Shown: positions 8,401 to 18,000 of the stretch, in pieces | Layout: every line of letters starts with the position of its first letter | Numbering within the stretch: position 1 is the stretch's first letter | Origin: an uncultured Verrucomicrobiales bacterium | GTDB lineage: Bacteria; Verrucomicrobiota; Verrucomicrobiia; Verrucomicrobiales; Akkermansiaceae | Direction: 5' to 3' | Assembly (NCBI GenBank): GCA_905478925.1 | Contig: CAJQKQ010000042.1 | Coordinates: 1-57,510 of the forward strand | DNA length: 57,510 bases | Position numbers and translations under genes: made by a program | The notes under the pieces: model-generated | What the model saw: only the letters and a program-made list of their open reading frames with translations | Database searches by the model: none | Told to the model about the DNA's origin: nothing

Positions 8401-10335
8401 ACTCCCCCCCCAGTGATTCAAGGGATACGACCATTCGTAGAGGTTCACCAGATCGTCCAGCGGCAGCTGCGCGAGGGTGTCTTCCTCCGCAAACTCCCAA
8501 ATCATCGCGACCTTATCGTCCGCGGCCCCGATTATACGTGGCGAGCCATCACTATCGTCCATCAATTTTGTGCCGAAGCCAAAGTCCCCCATAAAGGCCA
8601 GATTTATCTGAACATTGACCTCGCCGGCGGCGCGGGCGATCACCTTGCCGCCCGGAGCATCGAGTACCTCCAACTGCACCTTTCTCATGCCAGACCGCAA
8701 GAAAAGCTTCGTGACCTGCTGGCCCTCGGCCGTGCGGCCGTCGTCGAATCGCCAGCGGTAGACGGCGTTGGTCGCCGCCCCCGGGGCATGCGCGCTCAAG
8801 CGAACCCAGTTGAGATCATGCCCGGGATACACGGCCCCGAGACTGCCGACTTGGTGCCAACTGAACGAGGCCCACGATGCTTGCGCACCGCTCGTCTCCA
8901 GCGGCCCGCTTGTCGCATCCGCCATGGGTTCCAACGCGATATACGTATTAGTTACAGGATTATGGCCAAAGGGCAACCAGCCAGGCTTGTAATCCCCATT
9001 CATATCCTTATTTGTCGGATCCTTCCACCACAGCCCAGCCTTACCATTTTGCCCCGCGTAGGCATATTGCAGGATCTCGAAGCGATGAAGTCCTTTCTCG
9101 ATTTCAATGTCGAAGAATCGCCTGTTTGTTTTCCCCAGAAACGGCGCGACCAATTCGCCGTCCAAGAGTATATACCCCTGGGGGAAAACCTGGCAAATGA
9201 AACGGTACTGATCGGTTGCCGGAATCTCAAAGGTAACGCTGATTCGACTCAACCATGCGGGCCGGGAGACCAGCGCTTTGCCGACATTCAACCGGTCTGA
9301 GCCTTTCGATCGGAACGGCATACTGCTACGAACGATCACCCGTGCCGCATGGTTCGGCCCCGACCGTGACGCCCCCTTCAGCACGACACCCCTTCCCATG
9401 ATCGCAGCGCTTCCCTCCCACAGCTTCAAAAAGCCGTCGAGCGTTTCGAGCTTGGGATCGTAGCGATCGAGGGAGCGGACCTCTTCAAAAACTCCCGCCT
9501 GCGGCTCCCAATCGAGTGGCGCGGGTTGCTTCGCCTGATCCACCAGGTAGACCCAATAATCCTCGTCGCCGCTAGACGAGTCCAAAAATATCCGCATCGG
9601 TTTTCCAGCCTCTGCCCAGACGGTCTGGCAACCGACTCGCTCGCCACCGAATCGATACGCAATAGGGACCAGGCGGCTCGGGTCGCGTCCGGGGACACTG
9701 ATCGATGCGCGTGTGACGCCAGGACCCCTGGTAACAAAACCTGCCTGACGAAGACGCGCGTCGAGGACCTCGATCGTAAGCGTCTTGGCGCCAGCGGGGA
9801 TGGCCACTACCCTGCTATGGCGAACCAGCTTACCATCGATGAAGATCTTGTTTTTAGGGTAGACGGCTGACCAGTTGGAAAAGTATTTGTACTCCGGTTT
9901 AATGGCGTACGTCGCCGAGCCGCTGGCGCGCATGATCGGGCCGCCTTTGTTTTCACCCAGTCGACCGTAGGCTTTGGGGTCCCACTCCTTCTTCGCCTTT
10001 TTGTAGAGCTCCTTCTCCTTGGCAATCGTCGCCGCCTTCTCTTTCGGCTTGCGGACGTCATGTTGGAGCGCGCTCTTGGTCTTCGGATTGAAGGCCAGTC
10101 CGCCCGTGACCTTGAGCGGTTTCAGATCCGCGAGATACACCTGCGGCGCCGTCCGCGACAAGACTTCCGCCAGCGCCACCTTAACCGGCACCCGAATCTC
10201 AGCAGTCGAGAGATGCCAGGGAACCGGCGCAGCAGCAGGCTCAGCAGCGGGTTCTGCGTCCGCCGCCGAGAGTGGTGCCGCGCAGCACAGCGAGAGTGTG
10301 ATCAGAAGTGGTTTGATCTTGTGTCCTAATTTCAT
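5452..10335 (-). CDS. Giant secreted PA14 / PKD-like / WD40 / TPR-like protein (paralog 2)
   Basis: This 1627-residue paralog of the following gene has the same architecture: signal peptide (1-24), PA14-like (about 365-445), PKD-like (505-565), jelly roll (835-918, with VWINGEPLG), WD40 repeats (978-1258), a second PA14-like module (1345-1445) and a TPR-like C-terminus (1458-1626). It differs from paralog 1 by insertions, for example near residues 600-690 (a lysine-rich KKRKSKTAAEINRERY stretch) and before the second WD40 blade. A 206-bp stretch (6554-6759) is identical in DNA to paralog 1 (1633-1838). ATG at 10335 follows the SGNH-like gene by 46 bp, so co-transcription is likely. Family names are from recognised patterns; the cellular role is unknown. 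Confidence 0.8.
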   Translation of the reverse strand: MKLGHKIKPLLITLSLCCAAPLSAADAEPAAEPAAAPVPWHLSTAEIRVPVKVALAEVLSRTAPQVYLADLKPLKVTGGLAFNPKTKSALQHDVRKPKEKAATIAKEKELYKKAKKEWDPKAYGRLGENKGGPIMRASGSATYAIKPEYKYFSNWSAVYPKNKIFIDGKLVRHSRVVAIPAGAKTLTIEVLDARLRQAGFVTRGPGVTRASISVPGRDPSRLVPIAYRFGGERVGCQTVWAEAGKPMRIFLDSSSGDEDYWVYLVDQAKQPAPLDWEPQAGVFEEVRSLDRYDPKLETLDGFLKLWEGSAAIMGRGVVLKGASRSGPNHAARVIVRSSMPFRSKGSDRLNVGKALVSRPAWLSRISVTFEIPATDQYRFICQVFPQGYILLDGELVAPFLGKTNRRFFDIEIEKGLHRFEILQYAYAGQNGKAGLWWKDPTNKDMNGDYKPGWLPFGHNPVTNTYIALEPMADATSGPLETSGAQASWASFSWHQVGSLGAVYPGHDLNWVRLSAHAPGAATNAVYRWRFDDGRTAEGQQVTKLFLRSGMRKVQLEVLDAPGGKVIARAAGEVNVQINLAFMGDFGFGTKLMDDSDGSPRIIGAADDKVAMIWEFAEEDTLAQLPLDDLVNLYEWSYPLNHWGGSSAVHGLGTWQDWSASAQVIKKRKSKTAAEINRERYLAASYEARELARSRTREALGRRVDEVIAAYPYSQLLQIAQSLSRTINSPTDASYAAAEKLLTVVMDRSPAGSSHWREAALGLSDIKLLVRGEAEATVELLKKIEQIGPAVDMLESWQFAKASAYHYLLAGEKLAGLTQGVHWSPIRWQFRTEHGIGLSFIYPYEKGRGFWIAKTFDLPAGWKGKQLIFKFGVTHARSANVWINGEPLGRMWQWPDGNIIIPERVLKKGGENRITWLIQPPSRQDWRRLVTSPSVSADLSRSAFSSHQAHNGSFIHMRDLKGPVRRRDSTTRRLGSQTVLGGALRDTERSLVLSPDGRRLAAGYEFGMVRVYDVDAILEGKNKMVPHGGYNGGKITMEPSATHTIRVAPVGVVSLAFSPDGKRLATGSEDARITLLDPVSGKMIHSSIGHASDVLALAFSPDGKRLASASHDRTVKVWDTASGKELLTLSGHAGPVHAVVFSPDGKSIATAIDDSHIRLWDATTGKALRTLERDKGEVLSLAFSPDGKRLAAGSREGVVNQWGLASGKKLTMAHHMRDDNSRDAMVTKVLYSLDGKQLFSIGIGVGRRWDSETGAEADEFAKFGAYASPHQAALGRPQSGPDKPAKGSEHFPIELYTSEACDEQGMNYATYAGRWDTLPDFDKLTPVKKGVLNHIDREHLTGALLTWLKTTKKDGKDHQTVHPSSLKVTGYLKARRAGDYAFSLKSNGPSRLLVDSKVVIDDDGQREKNAAAEVTRGTVHLEPGVHAFVLTYSGGGNPRHSSLDITFPRAFVRSLVVGDMDSSRMMAGALLAQGKPEEAKALLTKLHRGGWPLSDEEQRHVEQARMRIRRLAGTKSITDHAYALGLIETSLASYPMLRLDPEFMVSVIAVYASIGDPRAAILAEQMLEAEMNDGQRRLLIMSQVKIKLNAGDLPGAGEVYRKLKALAPQSEETIAARELIKAAVIKGK

Positions 10336-10381
10336 AGTATACTCTCGTTGCTGTTTCTTCGCTAAAGGCGACTACGTGATT

Positions 10382-12127
10382 CTACAGCCCTTTCTTCTTT
10401 TCCATCTCGATCATCTCGGCGGCCAGGGCGTTGAGGTCGATCTTGCCTTTGAGGCCGGGCACGCTTTTGGGTAGCTCCACGTCGTAAATCAACGAGTATA
10501 GAATCAGGCCCTGGAGATCTTGCAAGAACGGGCCCGGGTAGCCTGCCCTGCCAGAGAAGATCCCTCGGTCCCCGATGAACTCATAGACCTGGGGAAGCTC
10601 TCCATCTTCGAACCGGCGGCGTATCTCTGAGGTGACGCGGCCTGAATACCAGAAGTGAATCTTTTTGTCTGGATACGCCTTGCGTAGCGGCACGACAACG
10701 GTCGCATAGAACTTGGCGCGAAGCGCATCGCCCTCTCTGTTCAGAATGCTGAGACGTCGCAGGGCGGGAGAGGCGCCACTGGGAAAATGGATCAGAAGCT
10801 GCGCGTTTGGATTTCGCGCCAGCACATAATCAAACATTTCTTTGTAATGCTCGATCCTTCCCGTATCGCGCTGAAAATAGGTCAGTCCCAAGAGATCAAT
10901 CTTGCCGGCGTTGAGCAAGGCTTGGAGTTTCAAGTCCGGCTCTATGGGCTTGGGTGGATCGGGTTGGATAAAGGCCGCCATGTATGCGGGACTAGCGTAA
11001 ACGTGGTTTTTTGTAATATAGGTCGTCGCCTTGTGGTCAGTGATGCCTGCTTTGTCTGCAACGGGCCCGATTGCATCCGCCAGCGGAGTGAAGTATTGAT
11101 GTCCATAGAAAAAGCATTTCAAACCCTTTTTCTTGGTGGCCGGCACCGTAGATGCCCACGGCCGTTCCCAGGTTTCGAGCGTGAAGATATTGGGTCCGTC
11201 TCCCTTCCATGGATCCAACCCTGCTGGGCGATGCTTCGCTTCGTGCTTCAAGGCCTTGGCTGCGATCGCGACGAGATCTGCCTCGTATCCCAATTTTAAA
11301 TCGGTCTGGGCAAGATCGACATCGTAGATGAGCGAGAGGGTAAACATCGCATTGAGATCAGCGAGGATGGGTCCTGGTTGGCCCGCCTCGGTGAGAAACA
11401 CGCTCTTCTCCCCGACGAGCGAAGTGATCCCCGGCAATTCTTTTTTAGCGAAGAGTAATTTCATCTCCGTGGCGGGTAGGCCGTAGTAGGCGGAGCTAAT
11501 CCGGTTGCTCGGATAGCGCTTTCTGAGCTCTTTGACGATCACCTCAAAAACGGCTTTGTGGAATTTGCTGCTCGCGTATTTAAATTTATTGGCGTCTCGG
11601 GTCGGGATATTCAGCGGACTGGGAATCTGAATCAGGAACTGCATCTTGGGATTGATCGTCACGGCCTGATCCATGATTTCGATAAACTGCGGTAGTTTAC
11701 CGAGGATGGTTCGCGAATAGGGCAGCGCGAGCAAATCGAAGCGCGGGCCTGAAAGCGCTGCCTTGATCTCGGCAGCGCGCTTCTCTTTGTCCGGATCGAG
11801 AGTTAACATCACCTGCGAATGCCCCGACACCCCGGCCTTTTTGGCGATGGCCGGTAGCCTGTCGTGCATGGGTGGGAGCGGTGACTCCTTGTGCCAATCC
11901 GGGACCTTCGTCCGGTAGACATAATCGTGACGCTCGTTCGCCGTGAGCTTCTTCATCTCCTCCTCGTCCAAGCCTTGCTTAAATAAGTCCTGGTCGGACA
12001 CCTGCGGCGAGAAGAAGACACACTTGAGCCCTGTTTTGAGCTCTGGCTTGGGCGTGGTGTCTTGAGCGTGGAGCTGAGCGCTCAGCAGGAGAAAGAAACT
12101 GGCGAGCAGGAGTTTGAGCTGATTCAT
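10382..12127 (-). CDS. Secreted protein of two SGNH-like halves
   Basis: This 581-residue protein has a signal peptide (1-21, ending AQLHAQ). The sequence is an internal duplication. Residues about 35-300 and 335-575 align, each running through a GLKCxFF start, a KAGxxxH motif, an IDLLxLxY-type strand, an NPxxQxLIxxPS motif, an LRKxYPxxxI motif and a GPxLxDLxxLxxxSLIYDVxL end. The pattern recalls SGNH-fold proteins of planctomycetes and verrucomicrobia. The usual GDS/GNS serine block is replaced (FFSPQ in half 1, FYGHQ in half 2), so activity is doubtful. It starts 27 bp after the stop of the propeller gene, inside the cluster. Confidence is good for duplication and secretion, moderate for the fold. 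Confidence 0.6.
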   Translation of the reverse strand: MNQLKLLLASFFLLLSAQLHAQDTTPKPELKTGLKCVFFSPQVSDQDLFKQGLDEEEMKKLTANERHDYVYRTKVPDWHKESPLPPMHDRLPAIAKKAGVSGHSQVMLTLDPDKEKRAAEIKAALSGPRFDLLALPYSRTILGKLPQFIEIMDQAVTINPKMQFLIQIPSPLNIPTRDANKFKYASSKFHKAVFEVIVKELRKRYPSNRISSAYYGLPATEMKLLFAKKELPGITSLVGEKSVFLTEAGQPGPILADLNAMFTLSLIYDVDLAQTDLKLGYEADLVAIAAKALKHEAKHRPAGLDPWKGDGPNIFTLETWERPWASTVPATKKKGLKCFFYGHQYFTPLADAIGPVADKAGITDHKATTYITKNHVYASPAYMAAFIQPDPPKPIEPDLKLQALLNAGKIDLLGLTYFQRDTGRIEHYKEMFDYVLARNPNAQLLIHFPSGASPALRRLSILNREGDALRAKFYATVVVPLRKAYPDKKIHFWYSGRVTSEIRRRFEDGELPQVYEFIGDRGIFSGRAGYPGPFLQDLQGLILYSLIYDVELPKSVPGLKGKIDLNALAAEMIEMEKKKGL

Positions 12128-12154
12128 GGGAGAGTGACTGATGTTTGTGTTAGG

Positions 12155-13891
12155 CTATTTCGCTTTGGCGACGACCCGGTAGAGCAGTGATCCGCTCTTT
12201 GCAAAATACTCGATGCTGCCGTTTTCTTGAACGAACAGCTTGCCGCCATCGCCAGTCCAAATGGAGCCATACTCCCTGCCGATCTCACCGCCAAATGACA
12301 AGGCAAAGGCTAGCTTGCCGTCGGACAGATACTGCCCGACATAAGCCGGCGCGGACACACCAGCAGAGAACGTAATCTGACTGAGCACGTCGTCGCATCC
12401 CGCGTCGATCGGCTTGCCGTTGAGGCACACGTGCCAATTACCATCGTCGGAAAAGGCAGCCCAGGCCAGGTCTTTGCCGTCCGGGCGGAACACGAGTGAG
12501 CCCCGCTGAATATTTTCATAGGGCCCGTGTTCTTTGTCACCCTCGACAACAAAGTGCTCTAGCCCGCGCCGTGCACCGTAAACCAAACGAGAGCCAACGG
12601 GCGAGAAATGCAGGTCGTAGATCTCATCAAACTTAGCACCTTCGGCACCGTCCAGAACGACGAACTTCTGGTTCAGATCCCCGGCAATGTAGGCCATGGA
12701 TTTCTGGTCGGAACTAAACACAACGCTATCGCCCGTCACTTGGGTATAGGCTTTGCCCTCTTTGCCATCGACGACCAATCGGGCGGGCGTTTTGGAGCCG
12801 TCGGATAATGCCGCGGCATAAATCACGCGCTCGTCCCCGGCGGGAAACGGCGTGTCGCCGTATAGAATTTGGGCATACACCTTGCCCGGCACGCCGTTGA
12901 CCATCATGACCAACTTGTCGTCGGTCTTGCTCTTGCAGGCCCAGGTCTTGCCGGATGGGGACGCCATCAGCAGGCCCAAACTTTCGCTGGCCGGCCATTG
13001 ATTGTCGCCGACCACCGCGTGCCACTGCGTATCTCCTGCGACATAGACCATTTCTCCTGGTCGGGCAGGTGACGCACGCAACGTGCTTGAGGCAATATAC
13101 TTCCAGGTTTTTTTTGTGATGGGCTCGTCTCCGGGAAGTTGGCGAATGCTTTCTTTTCCCGGGCCTTCTATCGCAACGAACGCAAACATCTCACTGCCGG
13201 TCGCGTCGGTCTTTCCACCCATCCGGACCAGTGATTCCTTACCAATCGCTGCGTAGGGCTTGCTCGTGACCAAGCTAATCTTGTCCCCTTGGATTCGACC
13301 GCGACAAGCGACCATTTTATCGCGCACCTTGGCGCGATAAACGAAGTACTCCCCGGCGAAGTGAAAATCCCAGATCCCGCGCTGCGCGGGTTTATCTTTA
13401 ACGATGACACTGTAGTATTTCCCAAGTACCTTACCATTCACCACGACATAATGCCAGCCATCCTTGCTGGCTTGATAGGCCAGGTGCGTCTTGCCTGCGT
13501 CCGAGCCGAACACCAACCCGGCAAAGGGCCAGCCAGCTTCGGTGATAGCATAAGGTTTCTGTTCGACGCCGTCGAGAACCACCATGCACTGTTCACCTCG
13601 CGTGCCCACGAAAGCATGGTGCTTGCCATCCTCGCTGAAAAACGGAGTGCCCTCAGCAATGGCGTCGTACACCCCCGGCAGAGCCTTTCCATCGTGATAG
13701 ACCTGCCGTTGTTTCGTCTGCGGGTTAACACTCACAACAAGAACGTGGTCACCATTGGGGCTGACCCGAATTGTCGAGGGCACAATGTTGCTGACCCGTC
13801 CGATCACGGCAGCCTTGGTCGGCGTAGAAAATGACCCACACAGAGCGACTGCGGTGAACAGCCAGGTTATCGTATATCGACTGGTTCTCAT
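12155..13891 (-). CDS. Secreted WD40/TolB-like beta-propeller protein
   Basis: The protein is 578 residues from ATG at 13891. An upstream in-frame TTG (13909) is possible, but the ATG starts directly with a signal peptide (MRTSRYTITWLFTAVAL...TKAA). The body is a series of short beta blades with recurring motifs of the type SPNGDHVL, SEDGKHHAFVG, SPSGKTWACK, SSDQKSMAYIAGD and RPDGKDLAWAAF, each followed by a VVLDG/VVNGK-type strand. This is the pattern of non-enzymatic propellers (TolB/WD40-like). It starts 18 bp after the MoxR stop. No active site was recognised; it is probably a periplasmic binding or scaffold protein (inference). Confidence 0.65.
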   Translation of the reverse strand: MRTSRYTITWLFTAVALCGSFSTPTKAAVIGRVSNIVPSTIRVSPNGDHVLVVSVNPQTKQRQVYHDGKALPGVYDAIAEGTPFFSEDGKHHAFVGTRGEQCMVVLDGVEQKPYAITEAGWPFAGLVFGSDAGKTHLAYQASKDGWHYVVVNGKVLGKYYSVIVKDKPAQRGIWDFHFAGEYFVYRAKVRDKMVACRGRIQGDKISLVTSKPYAAIGKESLVRMGGKTDATGSEMFAFVAIEGPGKESIRQLPGDEPITKKTWKYIASSTLRASPARPGEMVYVAGDTQWHAVVGDNQWPASESLGLLMASPSGKTWACKSKTDDKLVMMVNGVPGKVYAQILYGDTPFPAGDERVIYAAALSDGSKTPARLVVDGKEGKAYTQVTGDSVVFSSDQKSMAYIAGDLNQKFVVLDGAEGAKFDEIYDLHFSPVGSRLVYGARRGLEHFVVEGDKEHGPYENIQRGSLVFRPDGKDLAWAAFSDDGNWHVCLNGKPIDAGCDDVLSQITFSAGVSAPAYVGQYLSDGKLAFALSFGGEIGREYGSIWTGDGGKLFVQENGSIEYFAKSGSLLYRVVAKAK

Positions 13892-13909
13892 CGCTTCGTT
13901 AATTTTCAA

Positions 13910-14959
13910 TTACGCCACGGCAGCTGCCTTTTTCGGCGCTGCGGCGGACGCCTTCTCCGGGACGTGTTTGAGCAACAGATCGACGATATCATCCGTGGTC
14001 TGACCTTCACTGACAGCAGCGAAGTTCAAGCCCATGCGGTGACGCAAAACGGGATGCACGAACTTTCTCACATCGGCGAAGGTGACTTCATCCCGTCCGC
14101 AGAGACCGGCGTGAGACTTGGCTGCCAGCAGCAGACCCTGTCCGGCCCGCGGGCCGCAGCCCCAACGCACCCACTTATTCACAAAGTCGGGAGCCTCGTC
14201 GCTGTCCGGCCGCGTGGCGCGGGCCAATCGGGCGGCGTAGTTGGCGAGCTCAGGACTCACCTTGATCCCCCGCACCACTTTCTGCAATCGGATGATCGTC
14301 TCGGCGTCGATGATCTGGCTGAGCTTCGGCAGCGCTTCCAGCGTGGTCGACAACAGGATTTTTTCCTCTTCGCTGAGCGAAGGATAGTCGATCTTGACCA
14401 GGAACAGGAAACGGTCCAACTGCGCTTCCGGAAGGGTATAGGTGCCTTCCTGCTCGATGGGGTTCTGCGTCGCCAGGACGAGGAAAGGCTCTGGCAATTT
14501 ATAGCTCTCGCCGCCCACACTCACATTGCGCTCCTGCATCGCTTCGAGCAAGGCGGCCTGGGTTTTGGGTGGGGTCCGGTTGATCTCGTCAGCCAACAGA
14601 ATGTTGGTGAAAACCGGTCCCTTGGAAAAGGCGAAGTGCCGTTTGCCGTGCTCGTCTTCGTTGAGCAAGGTCGTCCCGGTGATATCTGTCGGCATCAGGT
14701 CAGGCGTGAATTGCACCCGGGTGAAATCCAGGGACATGGTTTCGGAAAGACTGTTGATCATCAGCGTCTTCGCCAATCCGGGCACACCCTCGATCACCAC
14801 GTGTCCCCTGGCGAAAAATGCGGTGAGGATCTGGCCGATGACGTCCACTTGGCCAACGATGATTTTCCCAACTTCCGCCGCGATTAATTCGCCCGATTTT
14901 GCAAGCGTGGCTAAGTCCTCAGCCTGGTTGCCAGGCTCTGTAGTATTTGATGTTGTCAT
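13910..14959 (-). CDS. MoxR-family AAA+ ATPase (copy 1)
   Basis: This 349-residue cytoplasmic AAA+ ATPase has Walker A GVPGLAKT (about residue 58), Walker B LLADEINRTPPKTQAALLEA, sensor ATQNPIEQEGTYTLPEAQLDRF, and the conserved end WGCGPRAGQ...HPVLRHRMGLNF. MoxR proteins are thought to work as chaperones that activate or insert partners, commonly VWA proteins encoded next to them. It lies 41 bp after the large DUF4175-like membrane gene. A GGAG lies 12 bases before the ATG. This is the second MoxR of the cluster: the other (25515-26684) sits with DUF58 and the VWA genes, while this one sits with the propeller and giant proteins, which may be its clients (inference). Confidence 0.93.
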   Translation of the reverse strand: MTTSNTTEPGNQAEDLATLAKSGELIAAEVGKIIVGQVDVIGQILTAFFARGHVVIEGVPGLAKTLMINSLSETMSLDFTRVQFTPDLMPTDITGTTLLNEDEHGKRHFAFSKGPVFTNILLADEINRTPPKTQAALLEAMQERNVSVGGESYKLPEPFLVLATQNPIEQEGTYTLPEAQLDRFLFLVKIDYPSLSEEEKILLSTTLEALPKLSQIIDAETIIRLQKVVRGIKVSPELANYAARLARATRPDSDEAPDFVNKWVRWGCGPRAGQGLLLAAKSHAGLCGRDEVTFADVRKFVHPVLRHRMGLNFAAVSEGQTTDDIVDLLLKHVPEKASAAAPKKAAAVA

Positions 14960-15000
14960 AATATTGTAGGTCTCCTTTTTTGGTTTGGTGATTTTGGTTG

Positions 15001-18000
15001 TTATTTCTGATTGTTGGATTCTTCGGCAAGGGCTTTGGTATACGCGCTGACCATATTTTCGAATCCAGCTGGCACGGTGCCGCCAGTGGTATCGGCTTGG
15101 TGAGCGTCTTTATAGGACCCATCGGCGAGTTGCTGCGCACGCAGTTCGTAGGCTCCGGCGAGCGATTTTTCCGCTTTGCGCATGTGCTGGATGGCTTCGT
15201 TGAGAGTTTGCCTCACATCGACTCCCTGCTTCTTGCTCTGGATCTGCTTGAGTCGCTCGAGGGCTCGCTTCAGATCCGTGGTGGGAAGATTGTGGCGTTG
15301 GAGTGCCAGCAAGAGCCCGCGGAGGTTCTCCTTACTCTTTTGCTCTGTTGCGCCCATCAGCTCCTGGAGCTTTTTCAGTTCGTCAGGAGCGAGTCTGCCC
15401 ATCTCGGCGAACCCTGACGCTGTCCCGGTTCCTTTGCCCATACCAACCGACGTGGCGGGCGCGCTGTCCTCATCGGTAATTGTGCCTTGTTCACCAGAAC
15501 CGGGCCTCAAGCGAGGCGGCATCGCGGTCTCATTGTCCGGAACCGCCGGTGCGGCGCCGGAGGCCATCTGTCCATCTGCCTGTCCAGAACGCCCCAGCTG
15601 GCCACGGCCCTTGACTTTCTTCAGCGGGTTGGGCGTCTCAGGAGTCATCTGACCGGCGGCGGACGCCGAGTCCAGGTTATCCGCTGTCGGGTTTCCCCCA
15701 GCGTCACCCTTATCCATCAGTTCCGAGCCCGATTGGGGGATAGGGGGCTCCATATCGTCGAGTCCCTTGAGCAGATCAGTTAATTTGATGGGGAGCTCTG
15801 CGGGCAGTTCACCCAAGTTGGGTATCTTGCCGCTATCCTCGGGATTTTCGACATCCCCAGGTTGATCGCCACCGATGGTTGGATCAGCCACTAGGCCCCC
15901 ATCAAGCTCCTTCGGCGCATCTCCCGGTACGGTGTCGAGATTGTGCGACATAACTTCCGCGAGTTCTTCGCTATCCAATGCCGTCAGGGGGGGGATTTCA
16001 TCGAGTTTGTCCTTAATGGCGTGCAACGTGGTCTCGAACGCCTCGACATCGGTCTTGCTCCCAAAGTCCCACTCTTGCTGCGCGATGTCTTCGGCCATAT
16101 CCACGAGATCACGCCGCGCCTGAGCTTCTACTAGATCAAGATCCTTGAGTTCATCCTCGTCCTCCTCATCCAGACTCTCCGAGGGTTTGGAAGTGATCAC
16201 CTTGCGCATTTCTACCAGATCATCATGCTCCTCCATCCACTCCTTGAGCTTTTCGTCGGCCTCGGCCTGGTCAAAACCAGCCGAAGGGATGGCCTCGTGC
16301 CTTTCATCAAGCAACTTCGCTAGCTCGAGATCATTTTTCTTCTCTGCACTTTCGAACGCTTCACCCTTGAGTGCCAGCAACTGGTTGTAGATCATTTCCT
16401 GCACGGTTTGCAGAAACTCGAATTCGCCGTGAATACGCTCTTGGTCGAGCGCCACCGGAACAATCTCGGGGGCCTTGTCTGTGGTCAGGTAAACTGCGAT
16501 TCCCTTGGGGGCTTGCTCGCTGCCACCCACACTGGCGATCCCGGTAACGGCCTGCTCTTCTCCCATGTCGAAGACGAAGGTGGCGGGCAGCTTCTCCAAC
16601 AACACGCGGGTCACTTTGTCCCCCTTCTTTACAGCCAAGGCATTCTTGGCATCCTTGACATTGGACGAAACAAGCTTCCATTTCGAGGTATCGAGGTAGG
16701 GGCTCTTCTGCTCCTCGGTGTCCTCGCCCACGAGCGCCAGTTGTTGAAGATACGCTTGAGGCGACCAGCCGTGGGCAGAGTCAATGACCAGCCCGAAATA
16801 GCGTGCTGGTTGACTCTTGAAGCGGACGCGTTGTGTCTGGGTGTTTTTAAAGGAGGTGCCGGGGCCGAAACCATTGGCACGTTTCAACTCGCCGGCATTG
16901 AGTCGTCCACGTCCCGCGGCAAAGGCGCGGTGATTGGCTTCGACACCCTCTATCGTCGCGATGCTCTGCATGCGGGTGACCATTGGGATTGATTGATCCG
17001 GTGCCGACTGCACTCCCTTGAGCAGTGTATTTCGCACATCGACCTGAAGGGCGAGAATCTTCTTACGGGAGGCATCGAGCGCTGACTGGATGTCTTTGTC
17101 CTCGCGCTTCACACGATTCAAATCCAACCAAACACCATCAATGTTCACCGACAGGTTCTGGGTTCCCTCGAGCGCCTGCTTCTGGAGCACGATGGCTCGC
17201 TCCAAGGCCGCGTAAAGATCTTTCAAGCCAGACTCGTCGTCGGCAGCAAGTTTGGCATCCAGGTTCTTCACCGTGACCAGCAATGCTTGCGAAACCCCGC
17301 TGTCGGTGGTCGGACAAAAGTCGTTGCCATGAACTTCAAGATAATACTTGTTCCCCGGCTCGAAGACGCTGGCATCAATTTTTAGATCGATTCGCTTCTC
17401 AATCCGCCCCTGCTCACCGGGTGCGGCGCCGAAGCTCCAATCCTGAATCGCTTCGGGTTGAGCCCCGACTTTGGCGCTGCGGAGCGTCAGTTTCATGTCC
17501 TGCATGCCATAGTCATCCTTGCCTTCAAATCGCAACGGGAGTGTGGCACCCGGATTGACAACATGACTCATTTCCATGTCGACATAGTTGACTTCGGGCT
17601 TGCGGTCGGTCTTGAGCTGGACACTACCGCTGCTCAGGACGATCGGATCCGGCAGATTCTTGACCACCGCGATCAGGTCGTAGCTTCCGCCGCTCTCCCC
17701 CACCTCGACGGTCCCCTTCCAGACCTGCTCGCCAGCATCCTGAAATTGGACGGTCCCGGCCGGCCACTGCCAGCTCAGAGACTCGACGGGCTGATCCAAT
17801 TTGACGAGCACCTCCAACTGGCTCGCAGGAAGACACTTCACCGGGTAGGGCGGGCCGCTCTGCTGCCGCGGCGGTAGGGACACATAGGCCGGTGGGGTAA
17901 TGGTGAACGTCGATTCGATGATCTTGGTCGCGGCGTTCACCGTCACCTGCACGCTGCGGGTATAGGTGCCATCAACGAAGATGCGGAAAGAGAAACTCCG

